64,000 nucleotides of DNA, taken from positions 1,922,001 through 1,986,000 of the forward strand of contig OY725504.1 in the NCBI GenBank assembly GCA_963281255.1. The letters are read 5' to 3'. This document shows, piece by piece, positions 12,001 through 22,168 of the stretch. Under the pieces are notes generated by a model. It was not told where the DNA came from and made no database searches. It saw only the letters and a program-made list of their open reading frames with translations. Made by a program: the position numbers and the translations under genes. The stretch is from Aphrocallistes beatrix (taxonomy: Eukaryota; Porifera; Hexactinellida; Sceptrulophora; Aphrocallistidae). Numbering within the stretch: the stretch's first letter is position 1; every line of letters begins with the position of its first letter.

Positions 12001-13304
12001 GATTGGTTGGAGCTTTTTTTGCGGTTGAGGTGGCAAGGCCGCTGACATTTGACATGTATTACAAGTCTTCACCTATTTAATGGTATAATCTTGTCATTAG
12101 CTAGGTAAGATCTTATCATAAGATCATTGAAAATAAAACTTAGAATTGTTTGTTAGCATTTAATCTAGTCAACTAGTTAGGATTTCACACATGGTGAAGC
12201 AATGTTTTCTAAAATGATCGGATTTCTACAATGATGATTTGCAACCCTTTATTTACTACTAATTCAAGTGCTTATTTAAATCAGACATTAATTAAATGCT
12301 AGAATTTAGCAATTCGTTAATTACAATCACTTACATAATATTCAATGTCTTTGTACATCCCTGTCCATGTGTATCTTTGCTGGACTGAATGAACGGTTGC
12401 ATTCATTCCGGGATGGCCGACTTCATCATGGAATTTTTTGTAGATTTCTTGAACCTGAGAACTAGATGGAACTTCCAAATCAGTTTCTCTACCCTTCACG
12501 TTTACTCTCTAGAATAATTAAATTTATAAGTTTGGCCTAGATAGCACTTAAGAAAATTGACAGCTCCATGCTATCAATCCGAATATGTATACATTTCTAA
12601 TGCTTCAGGTGAGCTCACAATTCAATTACTACTAGTTCTAAATCATGATACCATTTTGCAGAACTAGTTCCGTTAGTTCTACATTATTTGACAAATTAGG
12701 CTAATCAAAGGTCATTGTCTAGGGATGAACAGTTATGTTTCTATGGATGGTGCGTCAGAACCAAATATAGGGGAAGAACCATATATGACATAACAGTTCC
12801 AACCCCGCATACACAAACCCAGGGCCAGATTGCACACGATGTGGCACTCCTGCATAGAATATCAATTATCAAGCATTTCAAACCGTCACACCGACATCTC
12901 ACACCCTACCTCGCTCAATATACACTGCTTAGAAGCTTATAATTTACATTCAATATGCAAACAATAAAATGCCATATATGGGGGACTGGCTACGCCACGC
13001 ATTTTTTTCGTCGATTTGGTGGGCCTCACTCAGAATTGAGCCTAAGCCAGTGCAACTTAATTGGCTTGGTGGCTAATACGGCCATTCACACCCAGGCGAT
13101 ACCCCCTTGTACTCCCGAAATAAAAGCAGTAAAATTAGAATATGAAAGCAATCTTACCTTGTAGAGCATGTTGGAATCTCTGATGAAAAAGGATGACAAT
13201 TTCCTTTTGTAATTCCACCTCGTCTTCCGTGAAATCAATGCTTCCTCCGGGTAAGTGCCTTCGGTAAGAAACTTGACGATTTCTTGGAATTTGGCTGAAT
13301 CCAT
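9079..13304 (-). CDS. Ginger1 transposase: integrase core plus OTU cysteine protease, multi-exon
   Basis: About ten exons read leftwards. 13304-13158 carries the YPYY-like region (TYPEEALISRKTRWNYKRK). 12508-12335 carries the zinc-binding HDEVGH part. 12072-11761 carries CNTC, then GMDLI (first Asp) and QHDQGKEF (second Asp). 11681-11575 carries LVEARN (Glu). 11439-11029 is a linker. 10805-10514 has the YLGPYTI (GPY) motif. 10405-10349, 10150-10007 and 9936 to about 9840 are small exons. The last, about 9762-9079, is the OTU domain with DGNCLFR (Asp and nucleophile Cys) and NHYEPV (His). Splicing gives DD35E spacing. Phases join cleanly for the first eight exons. The next junction does not join in frame with the nearest GT-AG sites, and the donor before the OTU exon is weak. 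No exon contains a stop. The role is cut-and-paste transposition. The OTU domain presumably removes ubiquitin from the transposase or host factors, which is inference. Confidence 0.85.
10869..10972 (+). repeat. Intronic repeat shared with 45421-45527
   Basis: The stretch around AATGAAAGTGGGGTCATTTC and TTTTGACCCCAAGTCAAA recurs at 45421-45527 with small differences. Here it lies in the Ginger1-A intron before the GPY exon. Probably a MITE scrap of unknown family. Confidence 0.6.
12509..13157 (-). other. Large first intron of the Ginger1-A gene
   Basis: It is bounded by a GTAAGA donor at 13157 and a TTCTAG acceptor ending at 12509. A CAGGGCCAGATTG word near 12821 resembles a hAT end, so a solo hAT terminus or MITE may lie in the intron, but no partner end was found. 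Confidence 0.5.
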
Positions 13305-13417
13305 TGGTATACTATCGCCAATTACAAATTGATGTATGAAACAAAAACGATATAACGAAATATTGATTCAAAATAGAAAATATTTTGCTTATAATATGGT
13401 TAGTAACATATTTATAC

Positions 13418-13525
13418 TCTACAGTAGTGCCTCAAAATACGATAGATTAAGTTTATATTGCGCATCCCTGGTTCAGTAATACAAGCGCCTCAATCTACGA
13501 TAGCGCCTCAAAATACGATACAACA
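13418..13525 (-). repeat. Ginger1-A right terminal inverted repeat
   Basis: This is the reverse complement of 7010-7117 with one substitution (T/C near 13450). It carries the same three 18-mers in opposite orientation. Confidence 0.9.
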
Positions 13526-14327
13526 GAACTAGTGTCTTCAGATTATATACAATCTTCTTGTGGAAACGTACGCGCAAGATCATGTTTGATGAAGGAGCAA
13601 CACCTGAAGTTTAAATAAATCCAAGTGATACATTTCACACCCAAACGTTCGCGTTCTATGTAATCGTGGATAAACTTATTATAGAAATGGGAAAACGCAA
13701 GGAAGCTTATGCTAGAGGAGATGAAAAATTTAGTTTCCTCACATATCGTAAGCTAACTGAAGTTGAGATAAAGGCGAAAGCGATAAATTTGGTTCAATCA
13801 TACCCATCAGATCTGGAAGTGGACTTCATAGACGAGTTTCTCATTTTTTTCCAATTATACAACGAAACAACAGGAATATGTGAAATGTTGCAATCTCTAA
13901 TCCGAGACAAATTGATCAGTAGCTTCCCAAATGTGAACATCGCCATGATATATCTCGCAATACTTGGAACAAGCTGTGGAGAAAGATCGTTTTCCAAATT
14001 GAAAGTAGTGAAAAATTGTCTAAGATCAACAATTGGACAATCTAAACTTTCATCACTGTCGCTCCTATCTATTGAGTGCGAGTTGCTTCGCTCAATATAT
14101 TTTAGAGACGTGATCATTCAATTTGCGAAGAAAAAGAGCCGGAAAGTCACACTGTAGCCAGCATTCAACTTCATTTCCAAACACTATTAAATAAATTCAT
14201 ATTTATTACTCATTCCATTTATTAAACTAGCATTCCAAAACAAAATTAAATTAATAGGTAAATTTTGTGTCGAAATGCATGAAGAAAAAAAGTACCCCAG
14301 GCCTACTAAGGTATCAATCCGGCCCTG

Positions 14328-15532
14328 CTGGAAGATGTGAGGTGCTCATGTTCACAAAATACAGTCAGGCTCGCTTATTATGAACACGCTTAATATGAAC
14401 AGTCGTTTATTAAGAACTAACCTCATGGTCCCAATTTCATTTTTTAGATGGATTTGTATTTTTAATCAAGTTCGCTTAATATGAAGTAGTATCTCTATTA
14501 TGAACAGATTTTTGGTACCCAGGTGGTTCACAATAAGCGACCCTAACTGAGTACAGATGTTCGCATACCTTCAGCTGACTTCGTTTTAAGCGCTCTCACA
14601 CAATAAACCTGCTAAAGCAGTCCTGGTCATCTGCAGTCCTAGGTCCATTTAAACCATCTTCTCTAAACTCTCGCCAATTTCCTTGCATCAACTCTATGGA
14701 GAAACCTTCTCCATTCATCTTGCATTTCCTTGGACCAATGATTCAACATTTCAAACACTGGAACGTAATCAGTGCCGTCGTAATTGGAGCAGGAGTTGGC
14801 TACACTACACCTATTTGGCATACTGCTAAGAAAAATGTACGTGTGGATGAATAAATTGGGAATTACGAAGAAAATGTATGAAATATTGTTGGTAATACAA
14901 TATAAACTAGCAACGATACTTATACTATATTATACACTGCATGTTATCGTAGTCAAATTTATTTCAAACATCATGGTTTGCTTACAAAATAGACTTGAAG
15001 CATAATGCCTTTCTATCGCGTCTCGTCATCTCAAAGCGAAATTCAACGCCGCGCCCCGCTTTCATCATAGCTGAAGTTGGTAATATATCAAAACAAATGT
15101 GCTAATAAACAATATTAGATTAACTTAGCGCATCAACATATCACGGTAATATAATATCCATGGTAGATGTCTATATAATATAATAAGCGTGTCAATATAT
15201 CACGCGAGTCAACATATCATGAAACAGATCTATATTGTAGTAGTATAGTCATAGTAATGTTTCGTGCTGTCCAGTGATCTAGTCTAGATATTTTGTATAT
15301 GTTTGGGTGATAAATCAATTTATGCATTTTGTCAATGAATAGTACTATCTGGCCGGAGACTGAGCAATATCTGACCTAATCGGATATCCAGTGCATCTCT
15401 ACCTCCTGCCTCAAACAATGTAAGCGGGTCATAGCTAGGGACTGGACTAAATAGGTAATATTTTATCATGTTCTCAAATGGGATAACAATTTTCTTTAAA
15501 AATATATTGCAAAATTACAAATTAATTAAACT
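14328..15532. other. Intergenic, with one Tigger-like MITE
   Basis: Apart from the MITE at 14362-14549 nothing is recognised. Short open frames at 14784-15005 show no domain features. Confidence 0.4.
14362..14549 (+). mobile_element. Tigger/pogo-like MITE, copy 1
   Basis: The left end CAGTCAGGCTCGCTTA follows TA at 14360-14361. The right end is TAAGCGACCCTAACTG. It shares most of its length with the copy at 17882-18065 (GGTCCCAATTTCATTTTT, TGGTTCACAATAA). It has no coding capacity. Confidence 0.8.
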
Positions 15533-16384
15533 TTACATTGGCATATCCGATAGACATAAAAATTCTATAAATCCAAATTTCTCTCCTTCAACCTCATTAA
15601 AAAATTGAAAACATAATGTACCAGATTCGTTGATACGAAGTGACACCTTGAAAGCAATAGTTAGTGCCTTTGTACAACATTTTAATAGGGATAGTTTATA
15701 TCTAAATAAGAATTCAGATTTTTTGGAAACTTGTTTAACTTTATCTATTAACTCAGCATTATGATTAAAATCAATATGGCATGTTCCAAGAATTCCTTCT
15801 GTATACCACCTCAGTTTTTGATCCTTTGAACTGTATTGGATTATCAAATACTGGTTAGTCATATCAAGATCAGCAAAAATATCCCTCAATGACTCTCGAT
15901 GCATTATGACATGATATTGAACAGTATTACTAGTAAAATCTATATTGAGTAATTCGTAAGGTATTTGTGTAGTTAATATACATTCTGTAACAATGCCATT
16001 TTCTTCAAGAACAAGATTAAGCTTAGAAATGTCTTTTAAATAAATTAATAAACTGGTAGAAGATAAAGCAATATGATTGCCATATATTTGTAAACAATCT
16101 AATAATATATTAGGGTTGATTTGAAAAGTAATATCCATTTCTTTCAAATGATAAATCTGAAACATAGATGATGGAACAAAGCAGCTTGATTCTAAGCATT
16201 TAGATTCTAATGTACTTAATTTTAAACCAGGATTTGACAAGACACATATTGATTTTTCTGCATAGCTGATTCCCTTTAGAAGTAACACTAGGTTTCTAAC
16301 ATTATCCATTTTAGCATAAAATATGTACTTATCCAAACGATGTAATGTTGAGGAGCGACTAAGTCTTCTGTTATATTGAGACAT
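15533..16384 (-). CDS. RAD1: Checkpoint clamp subunit RAD1 (9-1-1 complex)
   Basis: The 283-residue protein matches the usual length of metazoan RAD1 (about 280) and lies in one exon. RAD1 forms a ring with RAD9 and HUS1 that is loaded onto damaged DNA by RAD17-RFC and activates ATR signalling in the nucleus. Recognisable family blocks in order: AKMDNVRNLVLLLKGISY near residue 24, SCFVPSSMFQIY near 70, ILLDCLQIYG in the 90s, LREIFADLDMT-like RDIFADLDMT near 170, FRYKLSLLKCCTKAL near 225, and FQFFNEVEGEKFGFIEFLCL at the end, the C-terminal strand of the PCNA-like fold. The start is the only Met ahead of the conserved region. No stop or shift is seen. It is flanked by transposons on both sides. 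Confidence 0.93.
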   Translation of the reverse strand: MSQYNRRLSRSSTLHRLDKYIFYAKMDNVRNLVLLLKGISYAEKSICVLSNPGLKLSTLESKCLESSCFVPSSMFQIYHLKEMDITFQINPNILLDCLQIYGNHIALSSTSLLIYLKDISKLNLVLEENGIVTECILTTQIPYELLNIDFTSNTVQYHVIMHRESLRDIFADLDMTNQYLIIQYSSKDQKLRWYTEGILGTCHIDFNHNAELIDKVKQVSKKSEFLFRYKLSLLKCCTKALTIAFKVSLRINESGTLCFQFFNEVEGEKFGFIEFLCLSDMPM

Positions 16385-17881
16385 TAAGATCTAAATTAAG
16401 CAAATATTAAGCCAAAATATAAGAAAGTTATGTATGTAATGAAAATTTCTTGACTGACAAAAAGGTTGGAATTGAAAGTCAAAAACTCAAGTTGCAAGTT
16501 GTTGTCTCATGTGAAGATATTGGTACCTCAAAATCAGGGATCGAGCCTCAATATCAGGAATTGAGGATCAAAAAGTTTGCGGAAACTTTAGTAGATGACT
16601 GAATATTGAATATCCAATAAAAAATATTTATTGAGGAAGGTAATAAAAATCGATAATAAGGAAACCTGATCGGATAAAAACGCGACAGTATGAGGGAGAA
16701 ATATAGTGATTCCAGGATCCTAGAATTATTAAGTTTTAGCCTCATTTAACACCCAAAGAAAAAATAATGCTGACAAATTCGAGAATTTTAAATGAATACA
16801 ACCGTACTAATGATACATTCATCAAATTTTAGAATTGGAGAATTCGTCTCTTTATTCAAAGGGCACAAAAAATTAACACCCTCTATAGGGGGTGATCATT
16901 CGAGGTCTGCTACTCTGGGATTAGAAACAGTATTTGTTTACTTAGAATTAAAAAATACGCGCATAATATTAAATCAATAGATAATCAGGGATCAATAGTA
17001 CGGTCGAAAACGGAGGTTCGTAGACGAACCTCCCACTAGTAAGGTTTGATGGTTTATTTTTGGTATTTTGGGGCATTTGTCGGAAAACAAGCTCCTAGGC
17101 AATTCTGGAAAAGTTGGGTAAAAGTATAGGGGGTATCAGAAGTGTACCATTTTGTATAAAGTTACTATTAAATCCACTAATGACTCCCTCTGGACTAAAT
17201 TGATATCAGGAATTCATTTCTGAAGTTAATTTTGCAATTAGACGCTTCTGGACGACGAAATTATCAGTTAATCTTTCTTCGGATGAAAATCAGATGGTTG
17301 TATAGAGTATTAATATTCAACCTTTTCTCCAAACATAACGATGATTGAGATTAAATCTTAGCCTTTCGGTTTTGCAGATAGTAAAATGAGCTATCAAACG
17401 TGGATATACATCTTTAATTAAGGTTGGCCATTCCGATAATAGCTGGCTTTTCAATTCCTGGCCTTTCCTATAATAGCTAGCACAACTGATTCATTTCATT
17501 TTTTCAGTGTAGATTTGAATCGCAGAGATAACTGCAAAACTCCACTAATAATTCAAGTAATTTAACAAATAATTATTTTTTTAAAATAGGTCATTTTACA
17601 AGGAAGAAATCGGACACAATATGCTTTCAACCATTTAACAAATAAATACGTGATCTATCAAATGAACAGACAGTTTTTGAAATTTGAAAATTGGTAAAAC
17701 TCAACTAAAACACCTAAGGAATTTTTTTTAGTATTTTTTTCCATAATTCTCTTTTTATTCGTATGATCAAAAGTCTGTCTGTTCATTTTGGTCTACTCTT
17801 CACGATCTATCAAAAACCGTTGAGTTTGTTGAATTTGCAAAAAGTTATTACATTTATAATTCTGAAAAAAAGTCTCTGATA
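16385..17881. other. Upstream of RAD1; no gene recognised
   Basis: AT-rich sequence that would include the RAD1 promoter. A small inverted motif CTCAAAATCAGGGATCGAGCCTC is followed by a near-repeat at 16548-16566. Open frames of about 60 codons on both strands lack any domain or splice context. Confidence 0.4.
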
Positions 17882-18065
17882 CAGTCAGGGTCGCTTAATA
17901 TGAACCCGCTTAATGTGAACATTCGTTTATTATGAACTAACCTCCTGGTCCCAATTTCATTTTTAGATAGGATTTGTATTGAATCAAGTTCGCTTAATAT
18001 GAAGTATCTCTATTATGAACAGATTTTTTGGTCCCCTGGTGGTTCACAATAATCGACCCTGACTG
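17882..18065 (+). mobile_element. Tigger/pogo-like MITE, copy 2
   Basis: Perfect ends CAGTCAGGGTCG...CGACCCTGACTG with TA on both sides (17880-17881, 18066-18067). Length is 184 bp. Same family as 14362-14549. Confidence 0.88.
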
Positions 18066-18099
18066 TAATTGGATTTCAAAAATATTTATATATCACTCA

Positions 18100-19300
18100 A
18101 TTTCCGTTGAACTAATACATGAGCTGCCTTAAATCATTAACCAAGCACAATAGAGCTTAGGAATGTATTACCAGCATATATAAATATGGTGTCAAAGTAC
18201 CCATATCCGTTGTTAAAATTTAGATTAGTCAACATATGGTTGCGCAATAGGTTATATTTGTGGCAAATTTGGTGATTTTCAGAGGCCGTTTAGTGGTGCT
18301 TCTAAGTGTTTTTATTATAAAATTTTTCGCATAGAACTGAGATGTGAATGGATTAATGCGAAAAATTTGGAATTTTTTCATGAAATGTTGCTACATTCCA
18401 GTGTTGCTATGGAAAAGTGTTTTGGTCAGTTGGGGTTATATCTTGAAAACCACGATGCTAGACATTCAAATGTAATTCCATTTGATAGTAAATATACTAC
18501 TTCCTATTAAGCGATAATATAATTTCGACCTCTAAATTCAAAGGTTTACGAGATATTCAACAATGTATCATTTTGGTCACATTTGGTAATTTGTCGAATA
18601 TCTGGTAAACCATTGAATTTAGAGGCCGAAATTATATTATCGCTTAATAGGAAGTGGTATATTTACTATCAAATGGAATTACATTTGATAGTCTAGCTAT
18701 CGTGGTTTTCAAGATATAACCCCAACTGACCAAAACACGTTTCCATAGCAACACTGGAATGTAGCAACATTCCATGAAAAAATTCCAAATTTTTCGTATT
18801 AATCCATTCACATCTCAGTTCTATGCGAAAAATATTATAATAAAAACACTTAGAAGCACCCCTAAACGGCCTCTGAAAATCACCAAATTTGTCACAAATA
18901 TAACCTATTGCGCAACCATATGGTGACTAATCTAAATTTTAACAACGGATATGGGTATTTGACACCCAGGCTTTCATCTAGGCGTACTAGGCGCGCCTAG
19001 AGGCGCGTATTTGATCCTATGGATCATAATTAGGCCTATGAGGCCTGCAGCATAAAACATATATAAAAATGCTATATAAAAGTGAGTCTAGGCGCGTAGA
19101 AAAATGGCGGCGTCCATTTAGGCGTATGACTTTGGAAAGCTGGATGAAACCCTGTTGACACCACATTTATATATGCTGATAATACATTTCTAAGCTCTAT
19201 TGTGCTTTGTTAATGATTTAAGGCAGCTCATGTATTAGTTCAACCATCTTCTACCGCAATTCATAGTCCCAAATCCGGAACAAGTTACTGTGAGGCCTTA
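18100..19300. mobile_element. Foldback (near-complete palindrome) element, family FB1, copy 1
   Basis: The left arm from about 18110 to 18560 is repeated as its reverse complement from about 18575 to 19250, with the axis near 18567 (ATTCAACAATGTATCATTTT facing AATTTGTCGAATATCTGG). The right arm is interrupted by a hAT MITE (18967-19154). Beyond the right arm comes ACTGTGAGGCCTTATATACAGTAGGCTATG, the terminus also found in copy 2 at 26679-27734. The left terminus is missing, apparently truncated next to the Tigger MITE. No coding potential. Confidence 0.75.
18967..19154 (+). mobile_element. hAT MITE inside the foldback arm
   Basis: Ends are CAGGCTTTCATCTAG and CTGGATGAAACCCTG. A perfect 8-bp duplication TTGACACC lies at 18959-18966 and 19155-19162. 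Length is 188 bp. It contains GC-rich AGGCGCGCCT palindromic words. Confidence 0.9.
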
Positions 19301-19721
19301 TATACAGTAGGCTATGCTCCATTATATTGAATAGCATGTAAATATCCCTATTCAACAATTTATAGCAGCACTTGACTTTAAAATATGGTTTTCAAAAATT
19401 TTGGCCTTCAAAAGTGTGAAAAACTGGTCATTCATGCTTGGCCACCCAAAAATAACCACATTCGATAGTATCCCAGATCCATAACTTCTTTCAAACATGA
19501 CAGATTATTATTTGAATTCTGAATTCGTGTCCAGCATTGGATTTCCAGCAATTTGATATATATATTGACCATATTTGGAGAATTCTTTGGTTGTCCGTGC
19601 TTGGAAACGGCCAGGAGTTTTCACATTCCTGGCCATTGCTAGGAACCCGCAGCTAAAAATTCTCCAAATGAATCCAATATATATATATCAAATTGCTGGA
19701 AATTTAGCGCTGAGCACGAAT

Positions 19722-19840
19722 TCAGCTATTAAATAATGATCTGGCAGGATTTAAAGAAGTTATAGTTACGTGACATTTCACTTCAAAAATCTGTCGTATT
19801 TTTTCTAACTCTCTACTAAAAATGTCATTTATCTAAGGTT
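19722..19840 (+). repeat. 119-bp target duplication, upstream copy
   Basis: It is identical to 20808-20926 except for about four substitutions. The two copies bracket the LINE fragment exactly, so they are read as one long target-site duplication. Confidence 0.85.
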
Positions 19841-19879
19841 GCAGAATCTGCTTTCTCCGCCATCCAATCTTGCATCTCC

Positions 19880-20652
19880 GCGATCCGTTCCTGGCTCCTC
19901 ACCAACAAGTTGCTTATCGATGACACCAAGACTGAGTTCCTTATAATAGGGACTCGTCAACAACTATCTAAGGTTCAAACTGATAGCATCTCTGTTGGTG
20001 AGTCGAGAATCTCTTCTTCCTAAGAAGTACGGAATCTTGGAACTTGGCTCGACAATACCCTCTCAATGTTTACTCAGGTCAGCAAAGTTGCCTCCTCCTG
20101 CTTCTATTACATCTATAACATCCGGCGTATTAGAAAGTATCTCTCTAGGGAAGTCTGTGAAACTCTTGTTAATTCTCTTATCACATCTCGTCTTGATTAT
20201 TGTAACAGTCTCTTGTATGGTTGCCCCTCATCCCTCTTAGCTCGACTCCAGCGAGTCCAGAACAGTGCAGCCAGGCTTATCTACAATGTCTCTCGTACCT
20301 TTTCGTCATCTCCTCTTCTTATTAACCTCCACTGGCTGCCTGTTAAACATCGTATCCTTTTCAAAATCCTCCTCATACTTACAAAGCCATCCATTCTCTT
20401 GCTCCGAACTATATCATCCAGCTCATTCTGGTTAAGTCATCCAATCGTACTTTACGATCATCCAACGCCATCCTCCTTGAGCATCCTACTATCAAATCTT
20501 CCAAAACTCTGGGTGATCGTGCATTCACTTTAGCTGCGCCTGTTGAGTGGAATCTTCTGCCTCCGAGCATTCGGAATGCCCCCTCACTTCTTCTCTTCAA
20601 AAAACTCTTGAAAACTCAACTTTTCCGTATCGCGCACGACACATCCACTTAA
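19880..20652 (+). pseudogene. LINE reverse transcriptase C-terminus (CR1-like)
   Basis: Across two frames the translation gives the thumb and C-terminal region typical of CR1/Rex elements: a KTEFLIIGTRQQLSKVQ stretch, then LGTWLDNTLSM, SCFYYIYNIRRIRKYLS, TSRLDYCNSLLYGCPSS, LQRVQNSAARLIYN, and LHWLPVKHRILFKILL. The polymerase YADD core is absent because of 5' truncation. Frameshifts near 20060 and 20400 disable it. The longest continuous stretch is 20066-20533. Confidence 0.85.
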
Positions 20653-20671
20653 ATTAATTTCAATGCATATA

Positions 20672-20712
20672 CATACCTTACAAGCATACATACATACATA
20701 CATACATACATG
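20672..20712 (+). repeat. (CATA)n microsatellite
   Basis: About eight CATA units lie within the 3' untranslated part of the LINE. Confidence 0.85.
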
Positions 20713-20926
20713 CATAACACACACCTACTTTTATTAAATTGTACAGCGCACTTGAACATATTAATAGGAATCTGCGCTATATAAATGTATATTATTATTA
20801 TTATTATTCAGCAATTAAATAATGATCTTGCAGGATTTAAAGAAGTTATAGTTATGTGACATTTCGCTTCAAAAATCTGTCGTATTTTTTCTAACTCTCT
20901 ACTAAAAATGTCATTTATCTAAGGTT

Positions 20927-21744
20927 AATCATGAATTTAAAACTGAAGTAAATTTAGTTAATGATAAATGGAATTTGCTCAATATTAAGTTAACTAATCC
21001 AGATTGTATATTGAGCTTTCTCAGCAAGCTATCTCAGCAACACTAATGAAACGAGGGTATTTGCGAGCTTTTAAGTTAATTCCCGCCATGTTCTGCGTGT
21101 TTGAGCCTTAAAACGACATAACTCACAAAAACACGATTCTGAATAGCTGAGAGAATTTAGCCGACTGTTGAAGAGATTCAAATTAGCATGAAAACTCAAA
21201 AAAGGAATGTGGGTTGGAATGAAAAAGGAATGTGGGTTGGAATTCCTACAAAGGGTTCCTTTGCGGGTTGTTACTCCGTGTGACAATTTTGACGTCCCAA
21301 AAAGCCTCTTTCGTAAGCTTTGGTATTTTTGGTGAAGAATGAGAAAATGTAGTTAGTAAGTCCAAAACAAAACTTTTTTCAAATTTCCGAAATCATCCTA
21401 TTTCACATATTACACCCATTTCAATGCTAACCTTAAAAACCACTCTGCTTAATATAAAATCCGGATAATACAAACAAATTTCTACCGTGCCCTGGTGTTC
21501 GTATTAACGAGGTTCAACTGTACTATGTGTATGTTCCCGGGCAAAGGTATTTGACTACTATGGAAATTTCAATAATATAGTGAAACTATACATAATGTAC
21601 TAGAAGATACGCCATATTGATCATAAGTTCGCTCCCTACACACTACTAAGAGTACTACAATTTTTAGTTTGCTGGCTATACTATGTATAGTGCCAACTTA
21701 TGAAATGATTGGCTCTCTACATTTTCCTCGATAACGGGTTTTCG
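20927..21744. other. Intergenic, no gene recognised
   Basis: AT-rich DNA. A short duplicated word GGAATGTGGGTTGGAAT occurs twice near 21204-21242. Nothing else stands out. Confidence 0.4.
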
Positions 21745-22168
21745 GGGATACCATTAGTTTGAGAAATTTTACATTGGTTAATTATATGGTAGATAACATC
21801 TTTAAATACGTCTATCTTACTTTTAAAATCGAAATCACTCAAAAATCATCAAATTTTTCAATGCTGAAATTTTCAGAACTTAGTGAAATCATAGCCAAAA
21901 GACTCACACATGCCAAAAATCAGCTTTCTGTGCCTGGCAGTTTCTTCAATCAATTCGTTACATGAAAGTCATTTGGCTAAGACTCGACTATGCTCTGAAA
22001 ATTTCAGCATTGACAAATTTGATGATTTTTGAGTTAAATCGATTTTAACAGTAAGACAGACGTATTTAAAGATGTTATCTACCATATAATTAACCAATGT
22101 GTGCTTACAAGCCCAAAGGGCGCTAGCTTCGCAGCGCAAGCAAGCAAAGCACGCGCTTGCATAAATAA
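21745..22168. mobile_element. Hairpin-ended repeat (family HR), two opposed partial copies
   Basis: The left part (to 21964) runs in reverse orientation (TTTCTTCAATCAATTCGTTAC at its end). The right part (from about 21985) runs forward to the GCAGCGCAAGCAAGC hairpin end. Together they form a large inverted structure that lacks the middle of the element. HR is the most frequent repeat in this window; its features are given at 50836-51378. Confidence 0.65.

Larger units (their letters stand above)
7010..13525 (-). mobile_element. Complete Ginger1 DNA transposon with OTU-domain transposase
   Basis: The 108-bp terminal inverted repeats (7010-7117 and 13418-13525) begin TGTTGTATCG and end CGATACAACA, with a single mismatch seen between arms. 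A 4-bp duplication GAAC flanks it (7006-7009, 13526-13529). TGT...ACA termini, 4-bp TSD, long TIRs and a Gypsy-integrase-like transposase followed by an OTU protease are the published hallmarks of Ginger1. No LTRs, reverse transcriptase or gag were seen, which excludes a Gypsy retroelement. Length is 6516 bp. The near-identical arms indicate a fairly recent insertion into the hAT gene. Confidence 0.93.
5149..14157 (+). pseudogene. hAT transposase, ZMYM1-like, broken
   Basis: The chosen Met at 5149 (MSDGYKRKHESG) starts a basic, then acidic N-terminus. A TTF-type zinc finger follows (RDWLMYSTSTGKVFCYMYK, then GFDYWKNAISRIQSHEHS). The frame breaks near 5930, but the protein continues in another frame (RNGNYLGCIELLSKFDPF, GINIDSTPDIAHIDQLTV) to a TAA near 6193, then 6258-6914 with CRSQSYDNASKMSG and PCAAHSLNLAG, and beyond a further shift near 6905. 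Ginger1 then splits the coding sequence between DDYKTQAKEL and VSSDYIQSS. The C-terminal dimerisation part resumes at 13666-14157 (GERSFSKLKVVKNCLRS). The family is hAT transposases with a DUF4371-like core, domesticated in vertebrates as ZMYM1. Frameshifts in addition to the insertion suggest it was already decaying. Confidence 0.85.
5025..14327 (+). mobile_element. hAT element (ZMYM1-like group), split by a Ginger1 insertion
   Basis: The right terminus reads ...CAATCCGGCCCTG ending at 14327, a classic hAT end. The left terminus is uncertain: CAGGGTAACAATACC at 5025 matches only partly and I could not find an 8-bp duplication pairing the two ends. The transposase gene inside is cut by Ginger1 at 7010-13525. 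Without that insertion the hAT would be about 2.8 kb. Confidence 0.6.
19841..20807 (+). mobile_element. 5'-truncated CR1/Rex-like non-LTR retrotransposon
   Basis: A 967-bp insertion holds the end of a reverse transcriptase reading frame, a short 3' region and a terminal (ATT)n tail at about 20790-20807. CR1/L2-group LINEs commonly end in short microsatellites and are 5'-truncated. It is bracketed by the 119-bp direct repeats. Confidence 0.82.
19330..20990. mobile_element. Second foldback element hosting a LINE insertion
   Basis: The left arm (about 19480-19590: GAATTCGTGTCCAGCATTGG, CCAGCAATTTGATATATATA) is mirrored in the right arm (about 19655-19780). The axis lies near 19620. A 5'-truncated LINE is inserted in the right arm at 19841-20807. 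Outer boundaries are approximate. Confidence 0.6.

Noticed and set aside
7010-13525. Gypsy LTR retrotransposon, because of the integrase and TGT...ACA ends
   Set aside because: The ends are inverted, not direct, no gag, protease or reverse transcriptase is present, and the OTU fusion plus 4-bp TSD fit Ginger1.
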